In this document: piece by piece, positions 11,402-22,970 of the stretch
Layout: each line of letters begins with the position of its first letter
Position numbering within the stretch: the stretch's first letter is position 1
Position numbers and translations under genes: made by a program
Assembly: GCA_036850595.1 (NCBI GenBank)
Contig: CM072163.1
Location: forward strand, 758,604 to 822,603
DNA from: Rhyacichthys aspro
Taxonomy: Eukaryota; Chordata; Actinopteri; Gobiiformes; Rhyacichthyidae
Length of the DNA stretch: 64,000 nt
Reading direction: 5' to 3'
Notes under the pieces: generated by a model
Seen by the model: only the letters and a program-made list of their open reading frames with translations
What the model was told of the DNA's origin: nothing
The model's database searches: none

Positions 11402-14400
11402 ATGGCGTATCCAGGATATGGAGCTGCGCCAGGTGGATTCCCAGGAGCGGTAAGAATGTTTTAAAGCTTAAATATCTGTTCAAAATGAGTTAGAACTAAA
11501 TAAAAAAGGCTCATGTTTGCATCTACGCCCCTTTTTATTTGTCAGTGAATCCGGAAGTTAGCAGAAATGAATAGTGAACGCCCCAAAATGACTGTATACT
11601 GGGATTTTTAACTGTTTAAAAACTTCTTGTTACACAAAAGGAAAATGTACATACCGTATATTAGTAATACGTTTGTTAGTCGTTAATACGCAATTTAAAT
11701 GACTCATTTAATTAGCACTTTGCCCTTTCTTCCAGTTTTTCCAGTTTGGACTGACAGTTTAGTTCTTGTTTTGTCTTTCTTTTGCTCTTATTTAGTTCAA
11801 ATGTCCATTTACCAAAAGAACTACTGCTTAAAACCTATAATTATTGTAAGTAACGTATTATACTGTTGTAACTGCCTTTTTCTAATTGGATAATATCATG
11901 TGCTACACTTTTACCTGTCTCCTTTTACTCTTATTTCTTAATTTAAACAGTTTTTATTATGGCAGGTGCATTTATTACCATTGGTTTTATAAAAGTATTA
12001 TTTCAAAGTAAACTATTTCTCTTAATATACACCAGAGAGTATGGAGACCTAGTGAAGACCAGAACCAGTTTATAATACACTGTAATAGATAAAAGGGAAC
12101 AATTAAAACATGTAAACAGTCCAAGTCCAGTCTTAGACCAGGTCCAGGGTCAGGATCTCATGATTTTATTCTTATTCTTTCCACAAGAACAGGTTTTAGT
12201 TGGATTTAAATACATTTTATTTAGATTTAAACAAGTTTTAGGTAAAATTGAACAGGTTTAAGTTGGATTTAAACAGGTTTTAGTTGGATTGGGACAGGTT
12301 TTAGACAGATTTTTAACCAGTTTTAGTCAGATTTGAACAGTGTTTGGTGAAAGAGACAGAGTTAAAGGCAGATTTTTAATTAAATTTCACATCTTATCTC
12401 ATATTTTAAACAATGAATGAATGTGGGAAAGAATTATTTTTTCATCTCATTCTTTATCTTTGTACTTTTAGGTTTGTTCACACATAATTGGATAATAAAG
12501 CTGATTCTCATTCATAATATGTGGAACTAAAGGAAAAACAAATGTAATCTGAGAACAACTGAGAAGAAATGGCATTGTTACTGTACACTTCAGCAACAAT
12601 TCACTCACAGACTCAACTATATCAACTATATTCAGTCATAATATTTTCCCTGTTGAATGTTTCATAAAATAATGTTGAATATTTCAGTCTAATCCCGTTT
12701 GTTGTTGTGTTTTCCAGCAGCAGGACCCTCTGTACGGATACTTTGCCAGTGTAGCCGGACAGGTAACACACAGACATGAGTTTATGTGTTATATTTATCT
12801 ATTTTGGTTTATTTAATGCTGATTTAATGTTTGATTTCTGTGTTTTTGTGTGAACCTCAGGATGGACAGATCTCTGCGGACGAGCTCCAGCGCTGTCTCA
12901 CCAGTTCAGGCATCTCCGGCTCCTACAACCGTAAGACTTTCACTAAACTGAGTCAAATATGAGTATTAATATGATAATATGACATAATGTGACACGAAGC
13001 ACAAGGCACAAACTACATTCACAAACTTAATAGTATTCTAACAGTGGCATGTTAGAAAAAGTGCCCTAATATTTGTAATAAAAATATATTTTTATATTGT
13101 GTACCTCCACAAATCCATGTATATTGACTTAAGTGAACGCCTTTGGAATTACGTCGTCAGATCTCATTTAATCCTGGTCTAGACCCACATTTAATCTTTG
13201 TTTTCTCCTGGTTTAGTCTTGGTTAGACCTCATTCAGGACTGAGTTTGGTCCAGGTGTGGATTCAAGGTTCTGACCTTGTTTTGTCTTTATTTAGACCTA
13301 GGTTTAGTCCAGGTTTAGTCTGTATTCTGATTAATTAAGGTCAAGGCCCGCTCTAGTTTTGGTTTAGTCTAATGTTCTTTATTTTGTTCAGCCTTAGTCC
13401 TGGTTTAGTTTAGTTTTGTTTAAGAGGCTGTTTACACAAAATACTGGACCCTAGCAGGTCGTAATTTGATTTGAGCAGGTATTTAGTTGTATTTGAACAG
13501 GTTTTAGTTGTATTTGAACAGGTTTTCTTTGGATTTTAACCTGTTTTTAATGAATTTGAACAGGTTTTAGATGGTTTTAAGACTTATTAGTTGGCTTTGA
13601 CCTGGTTGAAATGAAAACCACGCCTTAAATCTAGGCTTGAGTCCGTCCTATAGTGTGTGGCCCAAAACCTAGATAAACATTTGTATCACAAACAGTTATT
13701 ACTCAATGCATTTGTCAGAGTTCAGACTAAATACACTTTTCCATTGTACCTTTGTATTTACACTGTGGTCCACACCTGAACATGAAACTCTACCCAGACC
13801 CTTTTCTTTTGTCTTTGCTCTCGTCACTTTTTCAGCAGGTTGTGTAAGTTTGAGGCGTAACGACCTTCAGTCGGTGGATATCAACATAAAGTATTATAAA
13901 TCCTGATCTGACTCTGGTTTATGGTCAGATAAGAGAACTGCACCTGTTTGTCCTGCTTTAATGGAGTTTCCAATCCAAGACTCTGTTCATTCTAATAGTA
14001 AAATATTAATTAGAATTGGGATAAAGGTATTTTGTTAATCATTAGGAAGGATCATTATTTGTATTTGAACTGGTTTTAGTTGGATTTGAAAAGGTTTAGT
14101 TGAATTGGAACTGTTTTTGGTGGATTTTAACAGGTTTTATTTGGATTTGAACAGGTTTTAGATGGATTTCCACAGGTAGTATTAAACAATGGTTAGAATA
14201 GAGTTATTTGTTGTATTTATTGCAGGCTCTATTTTGTTTGAATAAAACAGGATTGACTTTTCTGTGCTACTTTAAACTTTAAAACTGTATTTATTATTAA
14301 TTGTATTAGTCATTATTTTGTTAAATCTGTAACGTCAGCTGACCTTGCCGTGTAAAGATATGATGGTTTCCCTAAAGTGTGTGCAGCAATAATTCAGTCC

Positions 14401-16366
14401 TATAACACAGTGTCAAATAACAACGTTTATGTTTATTGGTTTATATATAGACCTCGCATTGAGCATTGAGGTTTCTGTTTTTTGTGTTTTTCCGCAGCTT
14501 TCAACCTGGAGACCTGCAGACTCATGATCGGGATGTTGGATGTATCCTTTACTCTTTCTTTACAGCAGTTTAGGAAAGGCCTACGTCTTATTTGCAATAA
14601 ACTATTAACCATTTGGTCTAAAATCATCAGCCAACTTACACTGGTGTAGTGTGTTCATTTTGACTGCAGCCTATTTATACACAGCTTTATTTTGAAATTC
14701 AAAGCCTTAAACTCTGTGCTGCATCTGCCATTTATCACAAATCTGACACTTAGACTCTTGATGGTGAAGATGGTTAGATGTGGGACATTTGGGAGACTCT
14801 CTTTTTCCCTCAGATTCATTTACGTTACAGCGATGGTCCTTGACTGCGTTGTGTCTCAGAGGGACTATTCTGGATCCATGGGATTTAACGAGTTCAAAGA
14901 GCTGTGGGGGGTCCTGAACCAGTGGAAGACCACGTTTTCAAACTTCGACCGAGATCACAGCGGGACGGTGGAGCCTCAGGAGCTGCAGCAGGCTCTGGTG
15001 GCCATGGGTACACACTTATCATATGGACGCACCGCAGTCATTTTAGGAAGGCATACACTCTCTGTGTTAAAAATAATTAAAGTGTGTCATGAAAAACTTA
15101 GTGAGGCCAGTGTTTAAGGTTTAAGTGTTGATTTGGGTTGAAATAAATAAATGAATACATAAGCACAAGAGAAAAAGCAAGAAAAATAACAAGAAAAAAA
15201 GAGGAAAAAGTATGAAAACTAATAGGATAAAATTTGAAAACATAATAGGGAAAAAGTGTTTTAAAAAAAGGGAAAAAAAACACAGCATAAATAGAAGGGA
15301 AAAAGGGGGGAAAACTATGCCAAAAGGAATCAAAAGGTCATGTTAAAATTACCAAAATAGTATTAAAAAGAACAAAATGGTAATACAAAGAAAGTAAACA
15401 AAAGACAAAACCAATACAAAAAAAACACTTAATAAAACAGGAATACAATTGTAGTTTTAAATGAGTCCCCTAACAAAGGAAAATGTTTGTATTTTAAGCA
15501 AATTTACTACAAGTCTTTTGTCCAAAGAGAGACAATACATCATCCATCTTCTCATTTTTCAACAAAGCCTTTATCTACCACATATTTTATTCACTTTGTG
15601 CAGCCCTTTCACAATTAATAAAATACTATTTTTGACAAGGAAACATTATACCAGTCGAGTAAAAGAAAAAATAGTTTCAGAAAATGACCATAATGCCTTG
15701 CGTTTCGAGGTTGTTGCTGTAGAGTTTGCTGTTGTGTCTTGTGCAGGTTACAATCTGAGTCCTCAGGCCATGAACTGCATCCTGAAGCGCTACAGTCACC
15801 ACGGAAGGATCGGCTTCGACGACTTCGTCTGCTGCTCCATCAAACTGCGAGCACTGACGGGTCAGAGAGGAGCCTCAGATCAGTCTCAGCTTAAAGCCAC
15901 TGTGTCTACGTTCTCTTATGTGCGTTTCTTTTGTCTTTTCCAGATAACTTCAGAAGGAGAGACCAGGCTCAGAATGGGCATGCATCTTTTGCCTATGATG
16001 ATGTAAGTCCCACCAAAGAGAACACTTCACTCACAGATGAAGTAGTAGTAGAAACAGGATATTATTTCCTGGTGTTCCTCAATTTTCTAAAGCCAAACAG
16101 AACAATCAAGAGCGCTTTTCTTAATTTTTAAAGCAAGTGAGGCTCCTAAGTCACCTACTCTTCCTTAAAGCAGAAACAGCTGTGATACAAACCATAAAAG
16201 TATTTATCATTTCTCATCGTGTGACCGATCTACCTCATTATGTTTCAGGCTAAAAGGCTAAAACATCTGCTCAGCCATATGTGTAAATAAATACAATCTT
16301 TTGCTTTATACTAACTCTGTCTTATGTGTTTCTCTGCAGTTTATCCAAGTGACGATGAGCCTCTAA
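11402..16366 (+). CDS. sri: Sorcin, penta-EF-hand calcium-binding protein
   Basis: Eight coding exons join in frame: 11402-11449, 12718-12762, 12861-12930, 14498-14541, 14860-15007, 15747-15860, 15944-16002, 16340-16366. They give 184 residues (human sorcin 198). The N-terminus is a short Gly/Pro-rich segment (MAYPGYGAAPGG), followed by DPLYGYFASVAGQDGQISAD (first EF-hand). EF2 loop is D69-E80 (DRDYSGSMGFNE) and EF3 loop D99-E110 (DRDHSGTVEPQE), both with the expected acidic ligands. The C-terminus is FIQVTMSL. In the family, sorcin binds calcium, dimerises through EF5 and regulates ryanodine receptors and other calcium handlers at the sarcoplasmic or endoplasmic reticulum. The shorter length reflects a reduced Gly-rich N-terminus. 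Intron 4 has U12-type signals, and exon 2 has a CAGCAGCAG tandem acceptor. The paralogues grancalcin and ALG-2 fit less well. Confidence 0.95.
12180..12330 (-). repeat. Degenerate 21-bp minisatellite in sri intron 1
   Basis: About seven diverged units of the 21-bp family in opposite orientation (GAACAGGTTTTAGTTGGATT). Similar short runs occur in intron 3 near 13470-13570 and 14055-14180. Confidence 0.7.
14542..14859 (+). other. U12-type (minor spliceosome) intron 4 of sri
   Basis: The donor is GTATCCTTT, an exact match to the U12-type consensus RTATCCTTT. TCCTTGAC at 14837-14844 matches the U12 branch-site consensus, with the branch adenosine about 16 nt before the exon, as expected. No other annotated intron in the window has such a donor. 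Confidence 0.85.
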
Positions 16367-16668
16367 AGAAGAAGACCAGAAAACAGAAATATATCACTTA
16401 AATAGCTTTATGAAGTTAGCTTAGCCTATGCAGTGTTGTCTCCATAGTGTTATCTGTAATTATGTTAATGACTAAACTCCATTGTCACATTCCACTTTTT
16501 AACGAGGGCATTCATTTTAATCTCATGTAATATAAATGTGTAATAACTGTGAAAAAAGGCTGAACCGATGCAAACCGCTCCAGTGCCTGTTTAACACCAC
16601 TACAGCTTTAATTCATGTTGTATTAGTTATGATTTATACAAACCACTGTAAAATATGTGTAACAAGTG

Positions 16669-16674
16669 AATAAA
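16669..16674 (+). terminator. sri: sri polyadenylation signal
   Basis: AATAAA about 300 bp after the sri stop codon, followed by a T/G-rich stretch (GTGATTCTGTTCTGTTT). It is 256 bp before the snrnp48 start, so the two genes are closely packed. Confidence 0.7.
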
Positions 16675-16832
16675 AACTGGAACAAAGTGATTCTGTTCTG
16701 TTTAATACTTTTAAGTTTTAAATTGGTAAAGAAGAACAAAACGTAAAAGTTACAAACACTACGGTATCTGATGCTGGAGTCTGGACTTCAACTCCCAGCG
16801 TGCATTGCGACTGCTTTCCCGCCTCTTCCTCT

Positions 16833-16891
16833 TTACGTCATGAGCGTAACTAAAGATGGCCGCCGTCACCGGAGAAAAAACCCAAAATTGA
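16833..16891 (+). promoter_or_regulatory. snrnp48: snrnp48 promoter elements and a short upstream ORF
   Basis: TTACGTCA (16833-16840) is a CRE/ATF-like site. AAGATGGCCGCC (16853-16864) resembles a YY1 site of the kind found at housekeeping starts. The ATG inside it opens an 11-codon ORF in good initiation context (16856-16891, MAAVTGEKTQN) that ends 38 bp before the main start. Confidence 0.45.
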
Positions 16892-16929
16892 GCGTCTTTT
16901 ATTGTATTTTTTCTTTAAAGAACGGTGAC

Positions 16930-19900
16930 ATGTCGGGATTATTAGACACTGAACCCGTCGAGGAGCGACTGGAGCGGCTTCAGGAGCTCACAGAGTTCAC
17001 GGAAAAGTGTAAAAAACAGCTGGAAGACATCTTTGAAACGCTGGGATGGTCTTCGGATGAGTCCAAACTGGTAAAGCTAACGTCTTTTACTGTTAGGTTC
17101 TTCAATATGTAGCTTAGTTTTATTATTTTAACGTAAATAACTTTTGTCTGAGAATATTCAATGGCTGTTTTTCTGTCTTATAAATCTCTTCTGATCATTT
17201 AGACACGTATTTGAACAATTTCGAAGCAATTTCAAAAACTAGCCGTAAACCGTAGTGAAAACACGCAAAAAGCCTCTAATCCTTAGTATGGAGACTTTAT
17301 TTTATTTTTAATCTTACTTCAGTGGGTTTTTTTCGGTCTTGTAATACTGCAATCATTAATTTAGAAATAATGACTAATATGTAGGAGTTTGCTGGTAAAT
17401 AAACTCTTCACTCACTAACACTATTTAGCTATTTAGCATAATGTACAAAAAAAATTCCTACAATTAAATGTTTATATGTTTTTAACTTTCAAAAAAAATA
17501 ACTACTGATTTAAAGTTTCAAAGCTCTACTTTAAGTGTTTTCTGTCATTAATATCGGTGTTTAGCTCATTTTTACTCTGTTTTGTTTTCTTTTGTTTCAG
17601 GAAGTAATGGTGCAGTGTCCCTTCGACCCCGACCACAGAGTCCCAAAGAGGAGTCTGGAGAAGCACAAAGCCTCCTGTCGCCTCAAAAAGATGGGATACT
17701 CGGCCGAGGACCAGGTAAAATACATTTTAAAAATAAGGTGTGCAGATAAAATATACGTATGGTCAATAAGGTGACGGCATAACAAAAGTTTTTGTATTTC
17801 TCAGGCGGAAATGTGTGACCCTTCGTTTTGTTATGAGAACAACAGCGTCCAAAGCTTTACAATGGGTGAGTGTATAATATTGATAATAATAAAACTTGTA
17901 ATGGGATCATGCACTGCTCTCTACTTTGTTTGCACTGCATTTCTCTCAGGTCTTCACAGCTCAAAGATCTCAGATCTCAATTTAAAATAGTCGTGTCAGG
18001 AAAGTAGATCCAAAGAATACATTTGTTTAGGGTTAGTTAAAAATAAATAATGCTTCAAAACAGAGAAAAAGAAGCATTTATGTAGAATTTATATATTAAG
18101 ACTTGAAAAGGTTTTATTCAGTTGATCTTGAGACATTTTTTGTTTCCAGACTATTTTCATTTACTGCTTCTTTTGTTCTATGTGGGATCTTGTGGGAAAA
18201 ATACAAGAATTTTGAGTTTAAAATATTAATTCTTATCAAATACACAAATTAAGCACTTATTTCTGATGTTAATAATGAAAAAGAAACATATATTCCAAAT
18301 AAAATCTTTTCATTTCAAAATGTCTGATCTCGGTTACATTCCTCTGTTTCATCTGTGTTTTCAGACAGATCCACTCAGCACCAGGTGATTCTTCAGGCTC
18401 GATCTGCTGCTCCTCTGATGAAGATGGAGGGAGTCTTCTGGCAAGGTGTCAGCTCAGTTTAAAGAGACACATGGTGTTTGAACAGACCACTAGGTGTCAC
18501 TGTAACACTCTGTTGTGTGTTTAACTTTTACGTTTTTTTCCTTTTGCAGAGTCTGTGGTGAGTATTAGTTGGACTCTGCTCTGCTTCAGGCAGTATCCTT
18601 TCAGATATATCCTTTCAAACATCACAGGCTTTTTCCCTTTACTTCAAGGGAAAAGAAATGAGCAGATTTATGCTTTATGCATTTGTTCATCACAGTCTAA
18701 TCATTCCTAATGTGCTTTACTGATTATGATAGACTTCTGTGTAGATATTTGACAAAGATCCACCTGAGTTTTGCTCAGATTTAATGTATTTGTTGATCTT
18801 TCTGAGAGAAAATTGATTAACCTCATTAACTGAACCCCAGAACTGTGCAGCATGTAATTTATATACTTGATTTACAGCCCCTAAATGCCTTATTAACTTT
18901 ACCTACATAAACTCTCCAAAACAAAAGTACCTCAGGAAGTTAAATCTATCACATAACTAACTATCTTCATTAAGCCTATATTAAACCGTAGTCCATCTTT
19001 TTAGATACCAGATTTAAAGGTCTTTTTTTTAAGTGTATCTGTGAGAGCTTTAATGTCTGGAATGCTTCAGCAGGTCATAGTTTGGAGAAGCAAACAGGAG
19101 CAGTGAGTTTATGTTTAGTCACTGATGTGTCTCGAGAAAACACACCAAACTAACTTTAACTAAACTCCTCTCAGTGACAATGTGTGTGACTTATTTAAAT
19201 GAAAATATTAAAGCTGTTTACACTTCTGTCTTGTCTCTCAGGTCAGTTCAGCGGCGAACCCGTGGACGTGCCTCAGAACCACCAGAGGGCGCTGTGTGAC
19301 CTCACCGTGGCCGACCGCCTGGCTCTGTACGATCACGTGACCGGCGTCATGTCCCGTCGGAAAGAACAGGCTCCGTCCTCCAGCAACGAGGACCTGTACG
19401 TGGATCTGGTGAAGAAACTGCAGAAAGGTACAACACCTCGAAAGATGCCGCCACCAGGGGGCAGCAGAAGTCTTTAAAAAGGTCGGCAAAAATAAAACTT
19501 AAAGAAAAATACTGGTCGGTAGGAAAATATTGCAGTCAAAACTCAAAAGGTCTGTTTAAACTAGGCCTTTGTTAGCAGCATTTATTAAAAAGCTAATTTG
19601 ATACGGCAAAAATTAAAGGTTTACTGAAGGAAACAACAAAAGTGATAGCTCAGGTTTAGAGAATTATGAACTACGACCCTTGTTTCAAGAACAATTACAT
19701 TATTTTAGTGAAACCAACTGTTTTGTGACACTGTAAGCACAATTCTCAAAGAAGCATAGTTTTTTAACCACAAAATCACTTGTTCATGGATCATTTTATA
19801 TCCATCCTCTATTCTTTAAGTCTCACCAGGATATTTTTTCTCATTCATAAAAAAGTATGTGAGAAACGGGAAAAGATGTCCTTGAGTTAATAAGAAAAAA

Positions 19901-21932
19901 GCATCACATTAAATTAACAAATCTCTTTTAGGATCTTTGTCTGACGAGAAACATGCACCGATTTATTAAATACAATTGTTCTTGATTTTATGTCAATTTA
20001 TCAACTTGTGAAGGACATGAAGACAGCCTTATGACTCTGCTGCCTTTCACATCTAGATTTACCCTTTTCTACTGAATTAAATCACAAATAACATCTTAAT
20101 TCCAAGTCTTTAGATTCACAGATGATTCCCTCAGTGTCTAAAACCTTCAGTCTGTAAAACCCAGTGTTTCTGTCACAGACGAAGGACAGAACGAGCCCAA
20201 AACTCACCTGGAGCTGATGGCCGAGATGAGAGACTACAAGAGACGGAGACAGTCTTATCGAGCCAAGAACGTCCACATCACCAAGAAATCCTACACCGAG
20301 GTAAAAACCGGAGGAAACGCTCCACTGTTCTCACCTTAAGAGGACGGCTTCAAGACAAAAGGCTTTAGATGAAAGAGAGTTTGTCAGAAGCACTCATTCT
20401 TTCATGATCAGGAATTTAAAAAAATGAATGAAATTAATTTTTGTCTTACGTCTGAGCTCAGTTTTGCGTGTTGTTTGTTTTGTGTCTGTGGTGTCTTTAT
20501 TATTTGTATTTTAAAGTCCTGTTAACGTCAAGAACAGATTAAACTCAACTCTGGCACTGTCCACTTTTAAATAATCTAAATGTAACATAAAAAAGTAACT
20601 AGAAGACAGATAAGTTTCCTTCTTTCTCTGTTTTTGGTTTAGACGTGGATTTGGTGTGTGTTTAAAGCTCGCTCTGACTTCGCAGGTGATTCGAGAAGTT
20701 ATAAAGGTCCACTCGGAGGAACTGTCCAAACAGTGGAGAGACGAGGAGGAAGAGCAGGACACGACGTCAGAGCCTTCGTCCCAGAGGTAATCAACATCTG
20801 AACTTCTGAGTTTCCCGTTTAGTCTGAACCAAATCTTCAGTCTCGGTCCGAACCCAAACTGAACCAAGGTCTAGTTCATTTGTGAAAAAGCGAAAAAGAC
20901 TTTCACCAAATACAGGAAGTGACAGAGAATTCAACACATGAAGATGAGAGAACGGAGAAAACTGATATTGGTCGTATTTAATAACCACATCAAACGCTTA
21001 TTTTATTTTATTTTATTTTATTTTTATTTTTAAGCATTCAATTCCTCTGTATATATATAGAGAAATTAACAATAAAAAAACACAATGAACTTGCTGGACT
21101 CGACCTGGACTAGACCTGGACTAGACCTGGACTAGACCTGGACTAGACCTGGACTAGACCTGGACTAGAACAGGGCAAAACATGGGACAAAATCACAACT
21201 AAACCAAGAATTAAAGCAGGACTAAACCAGGACTTACTGCAGAACAAAAATCATATAAAGTCTTGATTGAACCCCACTCTTTTCTCTTAGTTTTACCCAG
21301 AATTGTGTGGAATATTTCTAATTAAAACGCCGTACATTGATTATGTTTTATTCTTTGTGCAGGCGTCGTCTGAACCAGAGCCGCTCGCCGTCGCCTGAGT
21401 CTCACGGAGGACGCCATCGCAGCCGGAGCCACGACAGAGAAACCAAGAAGAAGAAGAAGAAGAGGGAACGGTGAGGGTTTTAAAACTGTTCTTCCGTTAT
21501 TTATTGAAAGAAAGAAAGAGAGTGGTGGAAAAAACAGGGAAATGCAGGAAGAAATTAAGGAAATAAAGAAAAAGGATGAAGTAAAGAGGGAAGGTCTTAT
21601 GAGAGAAGGAAGGATGAAGGTAGAAAAAAGAAAGGATGAAAGAAAAAGAACAAGAAGAAAAGGATGCTAGAATGAACAGAAGTATTGATAAAGGAAGAAG
21701 TAAAGAAAAAGGCTGAGGATGAAGCAAAGAAAGGAGGTAAGACGATAAATAAAGGGAACGGATAAATATTTTTCTTTTTTCATTTAAATAAAACCAGGTT
21801 GTGTTGAATCTTTAAATAAATCAGTTTTGTTTTTGTTTCTTCAGAGATTCTCGCTCTGACGACGAGCCTCATCACGAACGAAAGAAGAAGAAAAAGAAAA
21901 GGAAACGAGACGAAAGGGAAAAGAAGAAGTGA
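16930..21932 (+). CDS. snrnp48: U11/U12 small nuclear ribonucleoprotein 48 kDa protein
   Basis: Nine coding exons join in frame: 16930-17070, 17601-17714, 17805-17865, 18365-18445, 19242-19427, 20179-20300, 20686-20786, 21363-21470, 21845-21932, giving 333 residues (human 339). The CHHC zinc finger is intact: C53, H59, H69 and C73 within QCPFDPDH and LEKHKASC. In the family this finger contacts the 5' splice site of U12-type introns inside the U11/U12 di-snRNP in the nucleus. The middle carries the conserved NH(Q/K)R, CDLT and DRLALYD motifs, and KRRRQSYRAKNVHITKKSYT is almost identical to the human protein. The tail is Arg/Ser- then Lys-rich, typical of splicing factors. The start MSGLLDTE was chosen because upstream in-frame codons lack family similarity. 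Intron 4 holds a probable autoregulatory exon. Confidence 0.95.
18550..18557 (+). other. 8-nt poison exon candidate (exon 4i) of snrnp48
   Basis: AGTCTGTG is preceded by a pyrimidine tract and TTTTGCAG and followed by GTGAGT. Including it between exons 4 and 5 shifts the frame and produces a TGA at 19338-19340 in exon 5, about 87 nt before the next junction, so the mRNA should undergo nonsense-mediated decay. Confidence 0.75.
18593..18615 (+). promoter_or_regulatory. Tandem U12-type 5' splice-site motifs (USSE-like element)
   Basis: GTATCCTTT (18593-18601) and ATATCCTTT (18607-18615), both exact matches to the U12 5' splice-site consensus and 5 nt apart, lie 36 nt after the 8-nt exon. This is the layout of the U11 snRNP-binding splicing enhancer reported for U11-48K and U11/U12-65K genes. 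Confidence 0.85.
19279..19293 (+). promoter_or_regulatory. CTCF-like motif inside snrnp48 exon 5
   Basis: CCACCAGAGGGCGCT matches the consensus CCASYAGRKGGCRSY at all 15 positions, within coding sequence. Confidence 0.5.
19451..19465 (+). promoter_or_regulatory. CTCF-like motif in snrnp48 intron 5
   Basis: CCACCAGGGGGCAGC matches CCASYAGRKGGCRSY at all positions, in the same orientation as the motif 172 bp upstream. Confidence 0.5.
21104..21170 (+). repeat. Short 11-bp tandem repeat in snrnp48 intron 7
   Basis: About six copies of an ACTAGACCTGG unit, a variant of the 11-bp family. Confidence 0.85.
21497..21740 (+). repeat. Purine-rich tract in snrnp48 intron 8
   Basis: About 240 bp almost entirely A and G on the plus strand (GAAAG, AGGAAGGATGAAGG types). 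The minus-strand ORF through it is a by-product of the composition. Confidence 0.8.
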
Positions 21933-22114
21933 AGTTTACTGCGGTCGTTTGGGGAGTTTATGGTTTTCATCAAAGAGGAACGTTTTCTAATAAAAGAACG
22001 TGGAAAGGCTCAACTCTAAACTTTATTAATGCTACAGAATCCGTATTATTCCTTATATGGTCGTCACTTCCTGGCTCCAGAAACCTCACAGCTCCATTTT
22101 TATCCTCTGTCCAC

Positions 22115-22120
22115 AATAAA
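22115..22120 (+). terminator. snrnp48: Probable snrnp48 polyadenylation signal
   Basis: AATAAA 183 bp after the stop codon, followed by a T-rich tract. An earlier AATAAA at 21989-21994 is an alternative. Confidence 0.5.
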
Positions 22121-22454
22121 AAGTCATTCTCAGCCTCCTTTGTATCAGGAGTGGTTTTTTTTTTCTGAGCAATAATTCTAAATAAATTAAATCCAGAGAC
22201 ATAAATAGTCTACATTATCTTCTACAATAAACAAAGAAAAAAACTGAACTGAAACTGAAAAAAAGTCTGAGAAAAGTTTCAATAAAAATAAAAGGGAACA
22301 ATTTTTTGGGGTTTTTTTTTTGTTCTTGTTTTGTCATTGTTTACTCTTTGTCTGAGAACTCTGTGAAATATGTTAAAGCAGTGTCAGAGTTGGGTCAAAG
22401 GTCAGAGGTTACGGCTTCAGACAAAAGTAGAATAGTGTCAAAGAATAAGCTGCT

Positions 22455-22970
22455 TTAGGCCTAGATTAGTCCTGGTTTAGACCTGGTTTGGTCCTGGTTT
22501 AGAACTATTTTAGGCCTGGTTTAGACCTACTTTAGGCCTGGTTTAGTCCTGGTTTAGACCTGGTTTAGACCTACTTTAGACCTGGTTTGGTCCTGGTTTA
22601 GTCCTGGTTTAGTCCTGGTTTAGACCTGGTTTAGGCCTGGTTTAGACCTACTTTAGGCCTGGTTTAGTCCTGGTTTAGTCCTGGTTTAGACCTGGTTTAG
22701 TCCTGGTTTAGACCTGGTTTAGTCCTGGTTTAGTCCTGGTTTAGACCTACTTTAGGCCTCGTTTAGATCTGGTTTAGACCTGGTTTAGACCTGGTTTAGT
22801 CCTGGTTTAGACCTACTTTAGGCCTCGTTTAGATCTGGTTTAGTCCTGGTTTAGTCCTGGTTTAGACCTCGTTTAGATCTGGTTTAGACCTGGTTTAGTC
22901 CTGGTTTAGACCTGGTTTAGATCTGGTTTAGTCCTGGTTTAGACCTGGTTTAGTCCTGGTTTAGTCGTTG
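22455..22970 (+). repeat. 11-bp minisatellite between snrnp48 and the collagen gene
   Basis: About 47 units of GGTTTAGACCT / GGTTTAGTCCT with extra variants (ACTTTAGGCCT, CGTTTAGATCT). Same orientation and same A/T dimorphism as the array at 1046-4320. A short GAA run follows at about 22991-23010. Confidence 0.95.

Noticed and set aside
14692..15117. 141-codon single ORF as the sorcin coding unit
   Set aside because: Its first part is intron 4 read through; the real exon starts at 14860 after a U12-type intron.
15098..15333. Minus-strand hydrophobic ORFs rich in Phe and Leu
   Set aside because: They arise from an A-rich intron of sri; there is no homology or splice context.
18550..18557. 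8-nt exon as a constitutive part of snrnp48
   Set aside because: Including it breaks the frame, while exon 4 joins exon 5 in frame without it, so it is treated as a regulated poison exon.
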